A stretch of 64,000 nt of DNA from positions 14,131,511 to 14,195,510 of the forward strand of contig ML677374.1 of NCBI GenBank assembly GCA_007922305.1. The letters run 5' to 3'. The DNA is from Dermatemys mawii. Lineage: Eukaryota > Chordata > Testudines > Dermatemydidae. Both the position numbers and the translations under genes were made by a program. Positions 24,451-35,639 of the stretch are shown in pieces (the first letter of the stretch is position 1; each line of letters opens with the position of its first letter). The notes beneath the pieces were generated by a model, which saw only the letters and a list, made by a program, of their open reading frames with translations, had not been told where the DNA came from and searched no databases.

Positions 24451-25191
24451 CAGGGTGGATAAAAATAAATGATTTTTAAAAAAAATTAAAATCAGATTTT
24501 TTTATTTAAATCAGATTTTTTTGATAAAACGCTTTTTGAGGAAAAAACCTATCTAAAGATAGTTTTAATTAAGATACATTATAGCTCAGAGATATCTCAT
24601 CATGGAATAGGGATTATATATTCTCTAGTATGAGACAATATATTCATGTAACATTTAAGACAAATTTTGTAAATACGCTCCAATAGTTCATGAATTAGGG
24701 ACCCAATTTTAAGGGGTTCCAAGGGCTTCTGTATAGATTATTTAGGTTAATCTTTCTATCTACCCAATGGGACTCAGTGCTCAGTCTAGAAGATACCATC
24801 AGAGATGCTTAGTTTTGCAGTTCTCAAACTGGATTTGTGTCTCCAGAGATACCATGCTTGTTAACATCAAAAAATTTTTTTTAAATAAATAATATATAGA
24901 GGTGAGAAATAACAGACCTCAACCCTATTGTCCCTATGCAAATTTGTGTACACAAAGTCAATCCCTTATCTCTCTCTAAAAGTCCAATGAATAGAAGGCC
25001 TTTTGGGTGGAATAGATCTGGATAAGGAGAAGAAGTCTGGAGGTAAATGTGAGAAGTGAGGGACAGACAGTAGAAACAAAAGTGAAACTGTTTGTGCAGC
25101 ATATTCCAGAAGTCTTGAGGTCCTTCTGAGTGTAACCTTCATTGCTCTGAGATGTACCATACCATTTTCTCACTAGAAGGGAAAATCTATA

Positions 25192-27290
25192 ATGGTAGCA
25201 GGCTGTAAGAGAAACCCAGTTTGGGAATATTTTAATGAAGTTCCTCTATCTGTGATAAGACAGGTGTGCGTGCAAAATGAAAAAAAGTGCAACAAAGAAA
25301 TGCAAGGCCTGGTTGCCTTAATGAAACAACATCATGAGAAGTGTTCCTTCTCAGGAGGAAGCTGTGCTGAAGATGATGAAAGGAACGTGTCAGAACATGC
25401 AGGATCTTCAGGTTGGTAAATTTTTTTATTTCATACTTCTTTCTTAAGGACTGCCTCTCTTCCTTCTGGACTATTCTTGAATTCTCATGTTTGAGCAAAA
25501 TATATAGTTGTTACTCTGTGGTACTAGAATTTTAGATGCAGTTGTGATAAAAAATAAATAGCTGAAATAGATGGATCTTCTTTTTACAATTTCACCTTTT
25601 AAGCAGTACTGAGTATCAGTTAATGCAATGGGTAATGCTAAATGAGCAGTATGGTAATAATAATAAAGTGCATTGACTTATTTTGTTTAGGAGAATCCAT
25701 CCTCAACATACAGGATTCCGAAGACTTTCCACCTTCAAGATCACCATCATTTTCTATAGTTTCAGAGTTATCTGCCCATGATGGTGTTTTAATCACATCA
25801 TGTATGTCACATAGCCACAATATAATCACCTGTAACAAAAAGAAAAAAAAATATCTTTTCATCCAGTAGCCATAGATAAGTTCGTGATAAGAACCAGCAG
25901 ATTACAAAAAGAGGTCATTGATGAAAAAATTGCCCAGTTTGTTTATGCAACAAACTCTCCTTTCCATATGATTGAGAACCCACACTTCATTAAAATGGTT
26001 CAGTCATTAAGACCAGGATACAGTCCACCCAGTAGAGCAGATGCTACAGACAAATTGCCGGATAAAATGCATGAAAGAGAAATTGAGCATTGTACAAACG
26101 GTCTAGAGGGTGAAATTGTTAATCTGAGTCTTGATGGGTGGAGCAATGTCCGCAATGATCCTGTTGTATGTGCTTGTGTGACCACAGAAGAAAGGAATGT
26201 CTTCCTTACAGAAACAATTGATACATCAGGAAATGTACACAGCAGAATACTTACAAGAAGTAGCAGTAAAAGCTACAACAAACTGTGAAAAAAATTCAAA
26301 TGTCTAGTACGCAGCTTGGTCACAGACAATGCTGCAAATGTATCCAAGATGAGAAGAAATTTAGAAGAGAGTGAAGACAGTCTCAAGCTAATAACAAACG
26401 GCTGCAGTGTTCATTTGATGCCCCTCTTAGCCAAAGACTTCAGTGTTCCAGAAATAAAGGTTAATGTTGAAATTGCAAAATACTTCAGTAACAACCACTT
26501 TGCAGCAGCTGTTCTGAAAAAAGTCAGAGGAATCCAGCTAACTCACCCATGAGACGTGCGATGGAACTCAGTAGTGGACGGTTTTGAGCATCAAGAACTG
26601 GCCTCACCTGATGACAGTTTATGAATAAAATCGTGAAAAAACTGTCACAGCCCAAGTTCTCAACATTGACCTTAAAAGAAATGTTAAATACATGCTGATA
26701 CCCTGAAGCCTATTTCTATAGCCCTGAACAAAATGCAGGGGGAAAGCTGTTTTATCGCTGATGCTGTTGAAATTTGAAAGGAACTGAGTGAAATCTTAAA
26801 AAGAGAAATAAGCAATGAAAGAGTTAAATGACGAGCATCAAAAAAATGAATGGGACAAGCACTATCTCTAGCTCATTTTCTTGCAAATATTCTCAATACT
26901 CGGTACCAGGGTCAAACCTTAATTGCTGAAGAGGAGGAGATGGCTATGACATGGACATTCAGCAATCATCCCTCCATTGTGCCAACTATAATAAACTTCA
27001 GAGCTAAGGGTGAACCATTCAAGAGATATATGTTTGCTGATGAAGTTTTAAAGAAAGTCATACCAGTGAACTGGTGGAAGTCACTTAAGCACTTGGATTC
27101 AGAGACTGTTGAAGTGATAATCTCACTTCTAATAGCAGAAGCTTCTTCTGCCAGTGTAGAAAGAATATTTCCTTCCTCTGGATGAATTCATTCAAAATTG
27201 AGAAATCGTTTGGGACCTGAAAAAGCAGGAAAGCTTGTTTTTCTTTTCCAGATTATGAACAAACAGGAAAATGAAGGTGAAGACTACTGA
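25192..27290 (+). pseudogene. hAT transposase relic (BED finger + RNase H-like core + dimerisation domain)
   Basis: The encoded enzyme would cut and paste its own element. The first exon (from 25192) gives a BED-type zinc finger, VWEYFNEV ... KCNKEMQGL ... HHEKC, in which one expected cysteine looks lost. The reading frame leaves at a GGTTGGTAAAT donor-like site near 25412 and resumes after TTTTGTTTAG at 25690, suggesting an intron. After a frameshift in an A-run near 25840, the core reads ATNSPFHMIENPHF, then SLDGWSNV (first catalytic Asp), LVTDNAANVSKM (second Asp) and CSVHLMPLLAKDF (CxxH motif). Paired indels near 26230 and 26290, a TGA at 26550, badly degraded DNA at 26560-26850 and a TGA at 27183 all break it. 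The tail LLIAEASSASVERIF is the hAT dimerisation motif. It ends in an EGEDY-stop at 27290. It is non-functional as it stands. Confidence 0.88.
25412..25690 (+). other. Probable intron in the hAT transposase gene
   Basis: The BED-finger frame ends at TCTTCAG|GTTGGTAAAT, and homologous-looking coding (GESILNIQDSED) starts directly after TTTTGTTTAG. The interval is AT-rich and closed in the flanking frames. This is inference from splice-site appearance and reading-frame continuity. Confidence 0.55.
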
Positions 27291-27935
27291 GTTGGCTGCA
27301 GAAGCCAACATTTTAAGTTTCTCATATTGACCTGGCTGACAGTCAATTTAACTTTCGGGGAGTATTTTTTAAATATTTAATTTAACTGTTTTAATTAAAA
27401 ACAATTTTAGCAAAAACAAACCTGATTTTAAAAAACTTGAATCTTTAATTAAATTCAAAAATTCATATGCTTGTTTTTTTAAAATATTATAGGTTTGCTG
27501 TTGAGGAAAAAAATTCCAGAATAGATAACGTTGTTTTAGTTAAATAAAACAAATTACATGTCTGGTGATGTTCTCCTCCTAATACAGCATGGCAAGAAAA
27601 TCCTCCAAATATTAATGATTAACCTATTGAATTGGAGATAGTTCACCTCACAATGACTTCATAAATATCTGCTTCAATTACCTTTGTTAAATGAAACAAC
27701 CAATCATTCATTTTCTGATATAGCTGTAAAACTCGTCTGAAAAGTGTTCAAAATAAATCACTTAAAAATGTATAGTGTGTACCTTCTAAAAATGAAACCT
27801 ACATCTTTGAGTTGTGAAGAATATGTATTAAGGTTATAACAACGAACAAGAATGCGCTTTTATGTAGAAATCCTTGATTAAATCAAGTCTTCCTGATTAG
27901 TGATTTAAATTATGATTGAAATCAAATCCACCTTG

Positions 27936-30900
27936 TGACACTCCCAGCCATAATGAAGGGGGGTTGAGCACCCAACCTCCCTTGACTTTTCATTGGCATT
28001 GGGCACCCAACTCTCTTAAGCATCTTTAAAAATCCCAGTCTATTTGCATTACAGTACCATCTGATCAAGATTTAGGCCCTACTTTGCTAGGTCTTGCACA
28101 AATACAAATTCTTGTCCTCTTGTATTTTCTATCCCAGGGCACTACCCTGAAAGTTGGCACCCATGGGTTGACCCTTATGTTTGCATGGAGTCCACAGAGC
28201 TCTGCACAGGCAGGGTCTGTCCACACAAATCAGATTGCAGAATTGCAGCCCTTTGGTCCCAGTCCTGCAAACTACTTCAGCACATAAATAGCTTCACTCC
28301 CGCGAGTATTACCTTTATCAATCAAACTCATAATCTCATTAAAAAAAAAGTTGATTGGACTCTTTGAACAGCCAATCACTTCAGTTGCTTTAACACACAC
28401 TAGTATCAACTTTCTACCTGTTATGTTGTTTTTTTTCAAACAATGTTTTCCCAGTCTCTTTGCAAGCCCAGCCCAACCCCTCTCCATCACAGCTTTGGAG
28501 AGGGTCAGCCTGCTTTTTCAGAAAAGGAACACACTTTAAACCATATCTGAACTTCAAGCCTTGAAATCGCCCAAATGAGTGACTAGCCTCTAAATATTCT
28601 CTGTTTCTTTATTAACAAACGTCAAGGAAACTGGAACGCAGCCTCAGGTGGCAATAGGGTTTTTGATTATGTTGTAAATTGGGGTGTGGGTGTGGGTGTT
28701 TCTTTTTTGAACAAAGATAAATAGAAAATCAGTCTCCAAATACTGCAGGGATTGGTGCTATATAAACAGCACAGGAAGCGATTATTTCTATCACATGTCT
28801 ATTTCTAAGCTTGATGCTGTAAACTGTAATGAACCAAGACGAATTTCTGGCAAAAGGGCAACTTTTAAGGTTTGTTAAATAATCCACAGACTGCATAAAG
28901 CCAGAGAAAAGCTGGAGGGGAAGGCCCCAGCGTTAAAACCTCAGGTCTGCAATAGATTCCTCAGAAGTGCACCATCAAGCCTAGCAGGGTCTGTTTGGCA
29001 GATTGTTTCCAAGGTAAATAGAATGGCATAAGCCCAAAAACCACACAGTAGAGCTGAATGGTTTCATCTCCTGATTTACACCGGTGAAGTTCAGTGTCTC
29101 TCTTGTGGCTTCATCGTGAAGTTTCTCTTTCACTTAGGCAGCAACCACTGAACCCCATCGTGGCATCATAGGGGTGAAACTGAATCAGATGACTTGCAAG
29201 CTGGTGAAGGCTACAGTATTTCCCTCTTGTTTGAAGATCCTTGGCAAAATTGGCAGAAGGGAAGCAGCAAGAGGAGGGGCCTTGCAAGCAATTTCTTTGT
29301 TCCCAGCCATGCTGAAATCCAACTTTACATTGAGACCAATGTAATTAGGTTTAGGAGAAGGGGTGAATTGCATTTGCATGCATACCTAAAAATAATATTA
29401 AGGAAAGGTAAGGACAAGAACACCATCCTTCTGGGAAATGAGTTTTGTGTTTCCAAGCACTGGGCAGGAATCCCACTCCCTGCACACTTCAACACTGCAC
29501 AGTCAGGAAGGAGCACTACTGGAGCTCACTTTCCCATAAAGCATTCAGTTCTAGCCACTGCTGATGCGGGAGTCATGCTCTGATTCAGGTCAAGTTCTCA
29601 TGGCCCCTAGTGCCCCTCCAAGACCTGATGGGCATGCCACAAAGACAGTTTAAGTTCACAATCATGGTTACAGCCTTCGGTAGATACAGCAGCAAGTCCA
29701 TTGGCAAATTTCTTCACCGCAAGGAGAAGGGCAAAAATAAAACTACACAATAGAGAAATCTGCTCTAACAGGAAGAATGCTGGACAGTCCTCAATCAACA
29801 TCTTTTCCAAAATGAAGGCTAATCAGCAAAATTCCAACAGTTGTGCTTTACCACCTGTTTTGGGGGCTCTGAATTCCAGACATTTTTCTGCATCCCTGTA
29901 AACTGCATTAAAAATAAAATCCTTGCAAACGAGGTCCAGCTTTTGGCAGTGGAAGATTTAATTGAATGCAACTATAACTCACATTTTCCTGCCATTCATA
30001 AGCTGAGTGAACTTCCATCAGCAGTTCCTCTGATTGAACCTACAATGTAGCGTGGAATCAGGAAACACACGTTTTCTACTAGACGACAAAGAGATTGTAA
30101 TGGAAAGCCCAGCACATCCCTCCTGACAGTGCACACTTGCGTTTAATGCTATGCCATAGCAGGGAAAGAAAGGGTATTTATACAGCAGGAAATCCGGGAG
30201 AATTAATGGCCTGGAAGAGCTGCCAGAAAACGATGAAAAAAACAGAGGTGAAGGATGCTTGGAATTCATCAGGACAGAGTAGCCCAAGCTCAGTGTAAAT
30301 ATATATATTAAATGTATATATTAAAACAAAAAAGGTTTATTTCCAGTTAGCTGTAAAAAAATAAGAACGTGCCTGGCTCCTTGCAGAAGTTTTCTCAGTA
30401 TTACAGCTCACCCATCATTGTTCCCATTATTCATTCCATGAGGGCCTTGCAACATTCTTGCCCAGCTACTACTGGCTGATGCCCCCCTATCTTCATGCTT
30501 AACATATCTATCACCATTATTAAGCCCCATTATTTATCCCCCAAGCGCAACCTCCACGGAGAGACCTTTTCAGGGCACAGGAACAAAGCAAGAGATTTTA
30601 CAAATCAAACCACATGGAGCACAGTGCAGTGAGGATGACGAAGTCGCTTGGGCTGTGCTGAAGGGCAGAGGAAATGCCATCCCACTGACCTCAGCTTGTT
30701 TTAACCCAAAATATAGGAGCTCATGGCGCACTCAACTGCAGTGTTATCCTTTGGATAGCAGGGTAAGAACATGTTACAAAGTGTGCTCTCAAACAAAGAC
30801 GACCTCACAGGAACCATAAGACTCTACAGACTCCAGTAAGTGAGAAAGGAGGAGACCCATTAGGCCATTCTGGGTCTGTTCTTCCATCAGTTCAAAATTT

Positions 30901-31527
30901 TGAGCAAAGTCTTTCTCACAATCCGTGCTCGCACGTGCATGAGTGTGAGGGGGATAGCCGAGGCAGAAATAAACCCAGAGACATGGCCTTGTGGTCTTAG
31001 CACATGACAGCGATCCAGAAACTCCAGAGTTCTGAATGCTGACTCTTAGCACAGACTACTGTGAAAATACAAGGTTCTCAAGCTCCTTGCCTCAGTTTCC
31101 CCCTGTGAAACGGGGATAATACTCCTTTACTCCACCAGCGGGAGTTGGGGGAGAGGAAGTTGGGGGGAGATAGCAGGGATCTTGTCAGGAAAGGTTCATG
31201 TTTACAGATGAATATGCAAATTAGATATGCTAGATTTTAATTAACATAAGATAAACAGCAACAAAAAAGGAAAGAGGAGAAGTCCCAGTTGGAACATTTT
31301 GCATAATGCTGATGGATTTTCGATTTTTGGATTTTGTGTGCTACACACAACTTCAGAGCAGAATTGCAATAAAAATAAACTTAAAAAAAATTCCCACAAT
31401 AAAGTCAACATTTTATGGTGGAAAACAGGCCAGTACATTACACTAGCTCAATTTCTGTGTCCTTTAAACTGGACTATAGCCAATAGACTGAAATAAAGTG
31501 GAGAAGGCGAGACTGTTTCGTTTATTA
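27936..31527. other. Intergenic DNA, no gene seen
   Basis: A short piece of the ancient CACTGTGCTAG-type repeat is at 28068-28140 (AGGCCCTACTTTGCTAGGTC). A MIR-like fragment CCTTGCCTCAGTTTCCCCC lies at 31085-31130. The 129-codon plus-strand ORF at 29194-29583 and its minus-strand counterpart show no domain I recognise. Confidence 0.5.
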
Positions 31528-31869
31528 CACTGGTCTACAGATTTTTAGAAGTCGTCTGCTTCAGAGATAAAATGTGATATTTATTATGTATTTTGATGTG
31601 CTGAATTCAAATATGACAATTAAAACAACTGATTGGCTACTGTTTCTAAGATATTTAAGTTTTTACATTTTATGTCTATGTATATTGTGTAGATAGTAGA
31701 GTTTTAATAATAAATTGTAAACCTAGGTCTTTTCATGTGTTTATGGTTGCTTTACATAATATTTCACCTGTCCTATTTATGTAACACTTTAAAAATCAGC
31801 AAAAGGGTTCTATAAATAAAATGTATTATGAAACAAAAGGCAAAAAACTATTATGTACATAGTTTAGTC

Positions 31870-33548
31870 CTATTCAGTGTCTACTCGGCGCTTCTTGGCT
31901 TGTCTCTTGTATTCCTTAAATGGCGCATCTCTTGTCACTGTCCAGCAATAGTCTGCAAGCATTGATGGGCTCCATTTGCCCTGATAGCGTTTCTCCATTG
32001 TTGCAATGTCCTGGTGAAATCGCTCGCCGTGCTCGTCACTCACTGCTCTGCAGTTCGGTGGAAATAAATCTAGATGAGAGTGCAAAAAATGTATCTTTAG
32101 TGACATGTTGCAACCAAGGCTTTTGTATGCCTTGAGGAGGTTTTCAACCTATAGTTGTCTGCCTTCTTGTTTCCGAGAAAATGTATTGCCACTGACTGGA
32201 AGGCTTTCCATGCCGTCTTTTCCTTGCCACACAGTGCATGGTCAAATACATCATCTCAAAGAATCTGAGGACCAACAAAGGCATTTTCCTTTATCTTAGC
32301 TTCACTTAACCTTGGAAATTTTCCACGGAGGTACTTGAAAGCTGCTTGTGTTTTGTCAATGGCCTTGACGAAGTTCTTCATCAGACCCAGCTTGATGTGT
32401 AAGGTTGGTAACAAAATCTTCCTTGATTCAACAAGTGGTGGATGCTGAACACTTTTCCTCCCAGGCTCCAATGACTGTCGGAGTGGCCAATCTTTCTCGA
32501 TGTAGTGGGAATCTCTTGCATGACTATCCCATTCGCAGAGAAAACAGCAGTACTTTATGTATCCAGTCTGCAGACCACGCAAGAGAGCAACAACCTTCAA
32601 ATCGCCACAAAGCTGCCACTGATGTTGATCATAGTTTATGCACCTCAAAAGTTGTTTCATGTTGTCATAGGTTTCCTTCATATGGACTGCATGACCAACT
32701 GGAATTGATGGCAAAACATTGCCATTATGCAGCAAAACAGCTTTAAGACTCGTCTTCGATGAATCAGTGAAGAGTCTCCACTCATCTGGATCGTGAACGA
32801 TGTTGAGGGCTGCCATCACACCATCGATGTTGTTGCAGGCTACAAGATCACCTTCCATGAAGAAGAATGAGACAAGATCCTTTTGATGGTCACGGAACAT
32901 GGAAACCCTAACATCACCTGCCAGGAGATTCCACCGCTGTAGTCTGGAGCCCAACAGCTCTGCCTTACTCTTGGGTAGTTCCAAATCCCTGACAAGGTCA
33001 TTCAGTTCAGCTTGTGTTATGAGGTGTGGTTCAGAGGAGGAGGATGGGAGAAAATGTGGGTCCTGTGACATTGATGGTTCAGGACCAGAAGTTTCATCCT
33101 CTTCCTCTTCCTCATCTGACTCAAGTGAGAATGATTCTGGTGCATCAGGAACCGGCAGTCCTTCTCCGTGGGGTATTGGGCGTATAGCTGATGGAATGTT
33201 TGGATAATGCACAGTCCACTTTTTCTTCTTTGACACATCTTTCCCAACTGGAGGCACCATGCAGAAGTAACAATTGCTGGTATGATCTGTTGGCTCTCTC
33301 CAAATCATTGGCACTGCAAAAGGCATAGATTTCCTTTTCCTGTTCAACCACTGGCAAAGATTTGTTGCACAAGTGTTGCAGCATATGTGTGGGGCCCACC
33401 TCTTGTCCTGATCTCCAATTTTGCAGCCAAAATTAAGGTGATAGGTTTTCTTAACCATTGCGGTTATACTGCGCTTTTGTGATGCAAAAGTCACTTCACC
33501 ACAAACATAGCAGAAGTTATCTGCGCTGTTCACACAAGTACGAGGCAT
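31870..33548 (-). pseudogene. Cysteine-rich transposase-like gene of the CACTG element, one stop and one frameshift
   Basis: From ATG at 33548 the frame is open for 430 codons to a TGA at 32256-32258. It continues in the same frame, then shifts near 32137 (bases lost after a Tyr-Arg pair), and the C-terminus runs to TAG at 31870, about 558 codons in all. The N-terminus has many Cys/His pairs: CYVC at 13-16, HICCNTC at 54-60 and NCYFC at 92-96. These suggest zinc-binding DNA recognition. An acidic run DEEEEEDE follows at 145-152. Candidate catalytic acidic residues are D262 in LFTDSSKTSL and D316 in LCGDLKVV. They are followed by CFLCEWDSHA at 335-344 and, in the tail, DEHGERFHQD and RYQGKWSPS. 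I recognise this protein family as a recurrent unnamed one in animal genomes but have no named superfamily for it. The transposase role is inferred from its position within terminal repeats. The low number of lesions suggests a moderately young insertion. Confidence 0.8.
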
Positions 33549-33685
33549 CTCTGCTCACTTTGGCTAAACAGAAATGTCCCCCTTTGCAAAATCAAACACT
33601 GACAAATAAGAGAGCACGACACTGTATGATTTCTAGAGCTGATATAGGGCAATTTGTTCAGCAGAGTGATGTAAGCTTCGTTATG

Positions 33686-33767
33686 ATTGCATCATCCATG
33701 ACTTCTAGGAATAACATGATGCAATTCATATCATGTATGACGCAATACCAGCTTCAGATTGCATCAT
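33686..33767. repeat. Four subterminal ATTGCATCAT/ATGATGCAAT motifs
   Basis: ATTGCATCAT at 33686-33695, ATGATGCAAT at 33716-33725, ATGACGCAAT at 33737-33746 and ATTGCATCAT at 33758-33767 form two forward and two inverted copies of one 10-mer. They lie between the gene start and the right terminal repeat. Repeated short motifs in this position are typical transposase-binding sites in CACTA/EnSpm-like elements (family knowledge). They could equally be promoter elements for the adjacent gene. Confidence 0.7.
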
Positions 33768-34058
33768 TCATTGTTTTGCCTAAAAAGCAAGTACTGTCCA
33801 AACCCAGTCATAGATTAATTCATAGATCCAGTCAAAGATGTATTTCAGTCATTTCTGGTTTAAATTGAGATCCTTTCCCTTTATAACTCACTTATCCTCT
33901 GCCATTCCCATGTCAAGGGTCATATATACTGACCCAATAGCATATCTTGAAAACTAGAGCCAATCAACAATTTTAAGCATCATTTTTGTTCTCAGTGACC
34001 CAGAATTAGTAAAGTTTGACTACATTTATTTCAGAAGCATTTTGGCTGCAGAGCAGTG

Positions 34059-34770
34059 TTAGTGTTGACCCTGCAAGGAAGCCAATGCCTCAACTGTTCT
34101 ACAGAAAAGATTCAAAACAGCCCCAGCCTCCCAAGTCTTTCGTTCCATGGGCAAACCAAGGCCTTGGAAATGCTGCTCTTAAAGCTGCTCCAAACCTATT
34201 GCTCTGAAAAAGAAACCACAACTCACAAGGAACTGTGCAGTTAAATGATACATAACCCACAGGACTTTCACCACCACAAAATAGCCTGCCTTTTAAGCCA
34301 CATGAATGTGCTGTGGTTTCTCTGCCCACTGGAAATATTTTTGGTAGTTGGATTTTCCTAGCGTTTTGGCGAATTGAACTCTCCAGGGAACAGGCGGTTC
34401 AGTGAAATACACTGGGCTACCCCACATCTGAACACCATGGGAATTTCAGGCCCTACATACATTAGCACTGTGGAGGGCAGAAGCATGGCCCAAAGGCAGT
34501 TGAATTATATAACCGTCCTCTTGCAAAGGCCAGCTCACCTCCTTGCAGCATGAAATGTTCTCCTCCCACACAAATTTAAGGGAGTTGATTTACAGCCTTC
34601 TGGATCAGGAAGCAAAGGGCTGGATTGCCATGGTTATTACTGGAGGGGTGGAGAAAACTAGTCTGTGAAGTTTTACAGACTAGCTCTCTGCAAAAACCGT
34701 GGGTGACTTCATGCCATAAATATACCCTGCTCCACCTATCCAGCTCACTAAAAAGGTGTGGTCCTAGCAC
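34059..34770. other. Intergenic DNA, no gene seen
   Basis: Only short featureless ORFs are seen. No repeat family could be identified with confidence. Confidence 0.45.
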
Positions 34771-35215
34771 AGGTCTGGGGACCAGGACTCTAAATTTCTA
34801 AATGGAGCTCTGACACAGACTTCACTTCCAACCCTGGGCAAGTCACTTCCCCTCCCTGCTTCAGTTTCTCATAGTAAAGTGGGAAATAAAACAAAGGCCT
34901 TGTCTCTCTGTGGCAAAGGTGCTTAATTTAAATGTGCATTTCAACTGGTACAAACTCATATGTGGACACAGTTATTTCGGTTTAGCTTAAATTTACTCTC
35001 AATAGATTTTAAAGCCACTCTGAAAGCAAGCTAAGAATGCCCTCTGTGGGGCAAGGGCCAGTTTATCATCAGTTAAATTCACACTTTAGGTTAAGCTGGT
35101 GCAACTTTCTCATGTAGGCAAGCCACAATTTACTCGACAGAGTTGCTGTGAGGACAAATTAACTAACATCTGTGAAGCACTTTGAAGTGCAATGCTTTGC
35201 AGTCCTGGTCATAGT
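34771..35215 (+). repeat. MIR-like SINE split by a MITE
   Basis: The first part (34771-34895) carries CCAGGACTCTAAATTTC, CCCTGGGCAAGTCACTTCCC and CTTCAGTTTCTCATAGTAAA. The remainder resumes at 35125 with CAGAGTTGCTGTGAGGAC and GAAGCACTTTGAAGTGCAA, the normal tail of the SINE. The interruption is the MITE at 34896-35124, so the SINE is the older insertion. Confidence 0.7.
34896..35124. mobile_element. MITE with GGC(C)TTGTCT termini, nested in a SINE
   Basis: The left end GGCCTTGTCTCTCTGTGG and the reverse-complemented right end GGCTTGCCTACATGAG are diverged inverted repeats. The interior has inversely related phrases (GTTTAGCTTAAATTTAC and GTTAAATTCACACTTTAGG). Short ACAA sequences at both junctions may be a small target duplication. 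It interrupts a MIR-like SINE, which gives relative insertion order. Confidence 0.55.
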
Positions 35216-35241
35216 CCAGTTGAACAATTAAATGCTGCCAG

Positions 35242-35384
35242 CAATGTTCCCTCTAATTTTTGACAGGCTGCATACAGTAAAAATTTCTTCTGTGCAAATT
35301 TTTGTGCATGCAGTGTTTCGTTGCGTGCGCAGGGTTTAGGATCTGTGTGCAGGCGCACACGCGCACAGCTTAGAGGGAACGGTG
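35242..35384. mobile_element. hAT-like MITE with 15-bp TIRs
   Basis: CAATGTTCCCTCTAA opens the element, and the reverse complement of the other end is CACCGTTCCCTCTAA (13 of 15 match). Flanks GCTGCCAG (35234-35241) and GCTGCCAC (35385-35392) agree at 7 of 8 bases, a clear 8-bp target duplication. The right half is an alternating purine-pyrimidine stretch (GTGCAGGCGCACACGCGCAC). It has no coding capacity. Confidence 0.88.
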
Positions 35385-35639
35385 GCTGCCACCACCAAAT
35401 TCCATCTGCTGGCCCTTTTTGTCACTACTCTTGCACGGCAGGGAAGTGTTGCTGGTGGTGATAAGCAGCTGCAAGTGCAGGATATGGCCCTATTTTTTTT
35501 TTAAGGTGGCCAAGGATGAGATAGATCATCCTTCATCAGGATCAGCTTGGGGGAGCAGAGAAGAGAAAAACAATCAGATCTATACCTTGCCATTCTGTTG
35601 CCAGTATCTTGATTGGCCTTCATCATCACCTGTATTGCA

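Larger units (their letters stand above)
24451..27935 (+). mobile_element. Autonomous-type hAT transposon, decayed
   Basis: The element is 3485 bases. It starts CAGGGTGGATAAAAAT and ends AAATCAAATCCACCTTG, whose reverse complement is CAAGGTGGATTTGATTT. The outer tips are inverted, with the CA start typical of hAT elements. Flanks TGAGAATC (24443-24450) and TGACACTC (27936-27943) agree at 6 of 8 bases, consistent with an aged 8-bp target duplication. Subterminal DNA is rich in AAATCAGATTTTTTT runs. Inside is a plus-strand transposase gene relic with a BED finger and a C-terminal dimerisation segment. Length, layout and tips fit a once-autonomous hAT-Ac type element. Confidence 0.88.
31528..34058 (-). 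mobile_element. CACTG-ended DNA transposon with one transposase-like gene
   Basis: The left tip CACTGGTCTACAG and the reverse-complemented right tip CACTGCTCTGCAG match at 11 of 13 bases. Inverted similarity continues inward for about 100 bases, with GCTTCAGAGA against GCTTCTGAAA and a shared TGATTGGCT (31630-31638 and 33958-33966). TTA flanks both ends (31525-31527 and 34059-34061), a 3-bp target duplication. CACT(G/A) tips with 3-bp duplications are the hallmark of CACTA/EnSpm-type elements within the CMC group, so I infer that affinity. The single gene fills the interior on the minus strand. At 2531 bases, with no intron needed, it is compact and otherwise complete. Confidence 0.8.

Noticed and set aside
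25642..25869. Separate small gene on the plus strand
   Set aside because: It is the second exon portion of the hAT transposase relic, cut short by a frameshift in an A-run, not an independent gene.
32405..33207. Plus-strand ORFs of 66-113 codons opposite the transposase-like gene
   Set aside because: They are shadows of the long minus-strand frame and show no independent features.
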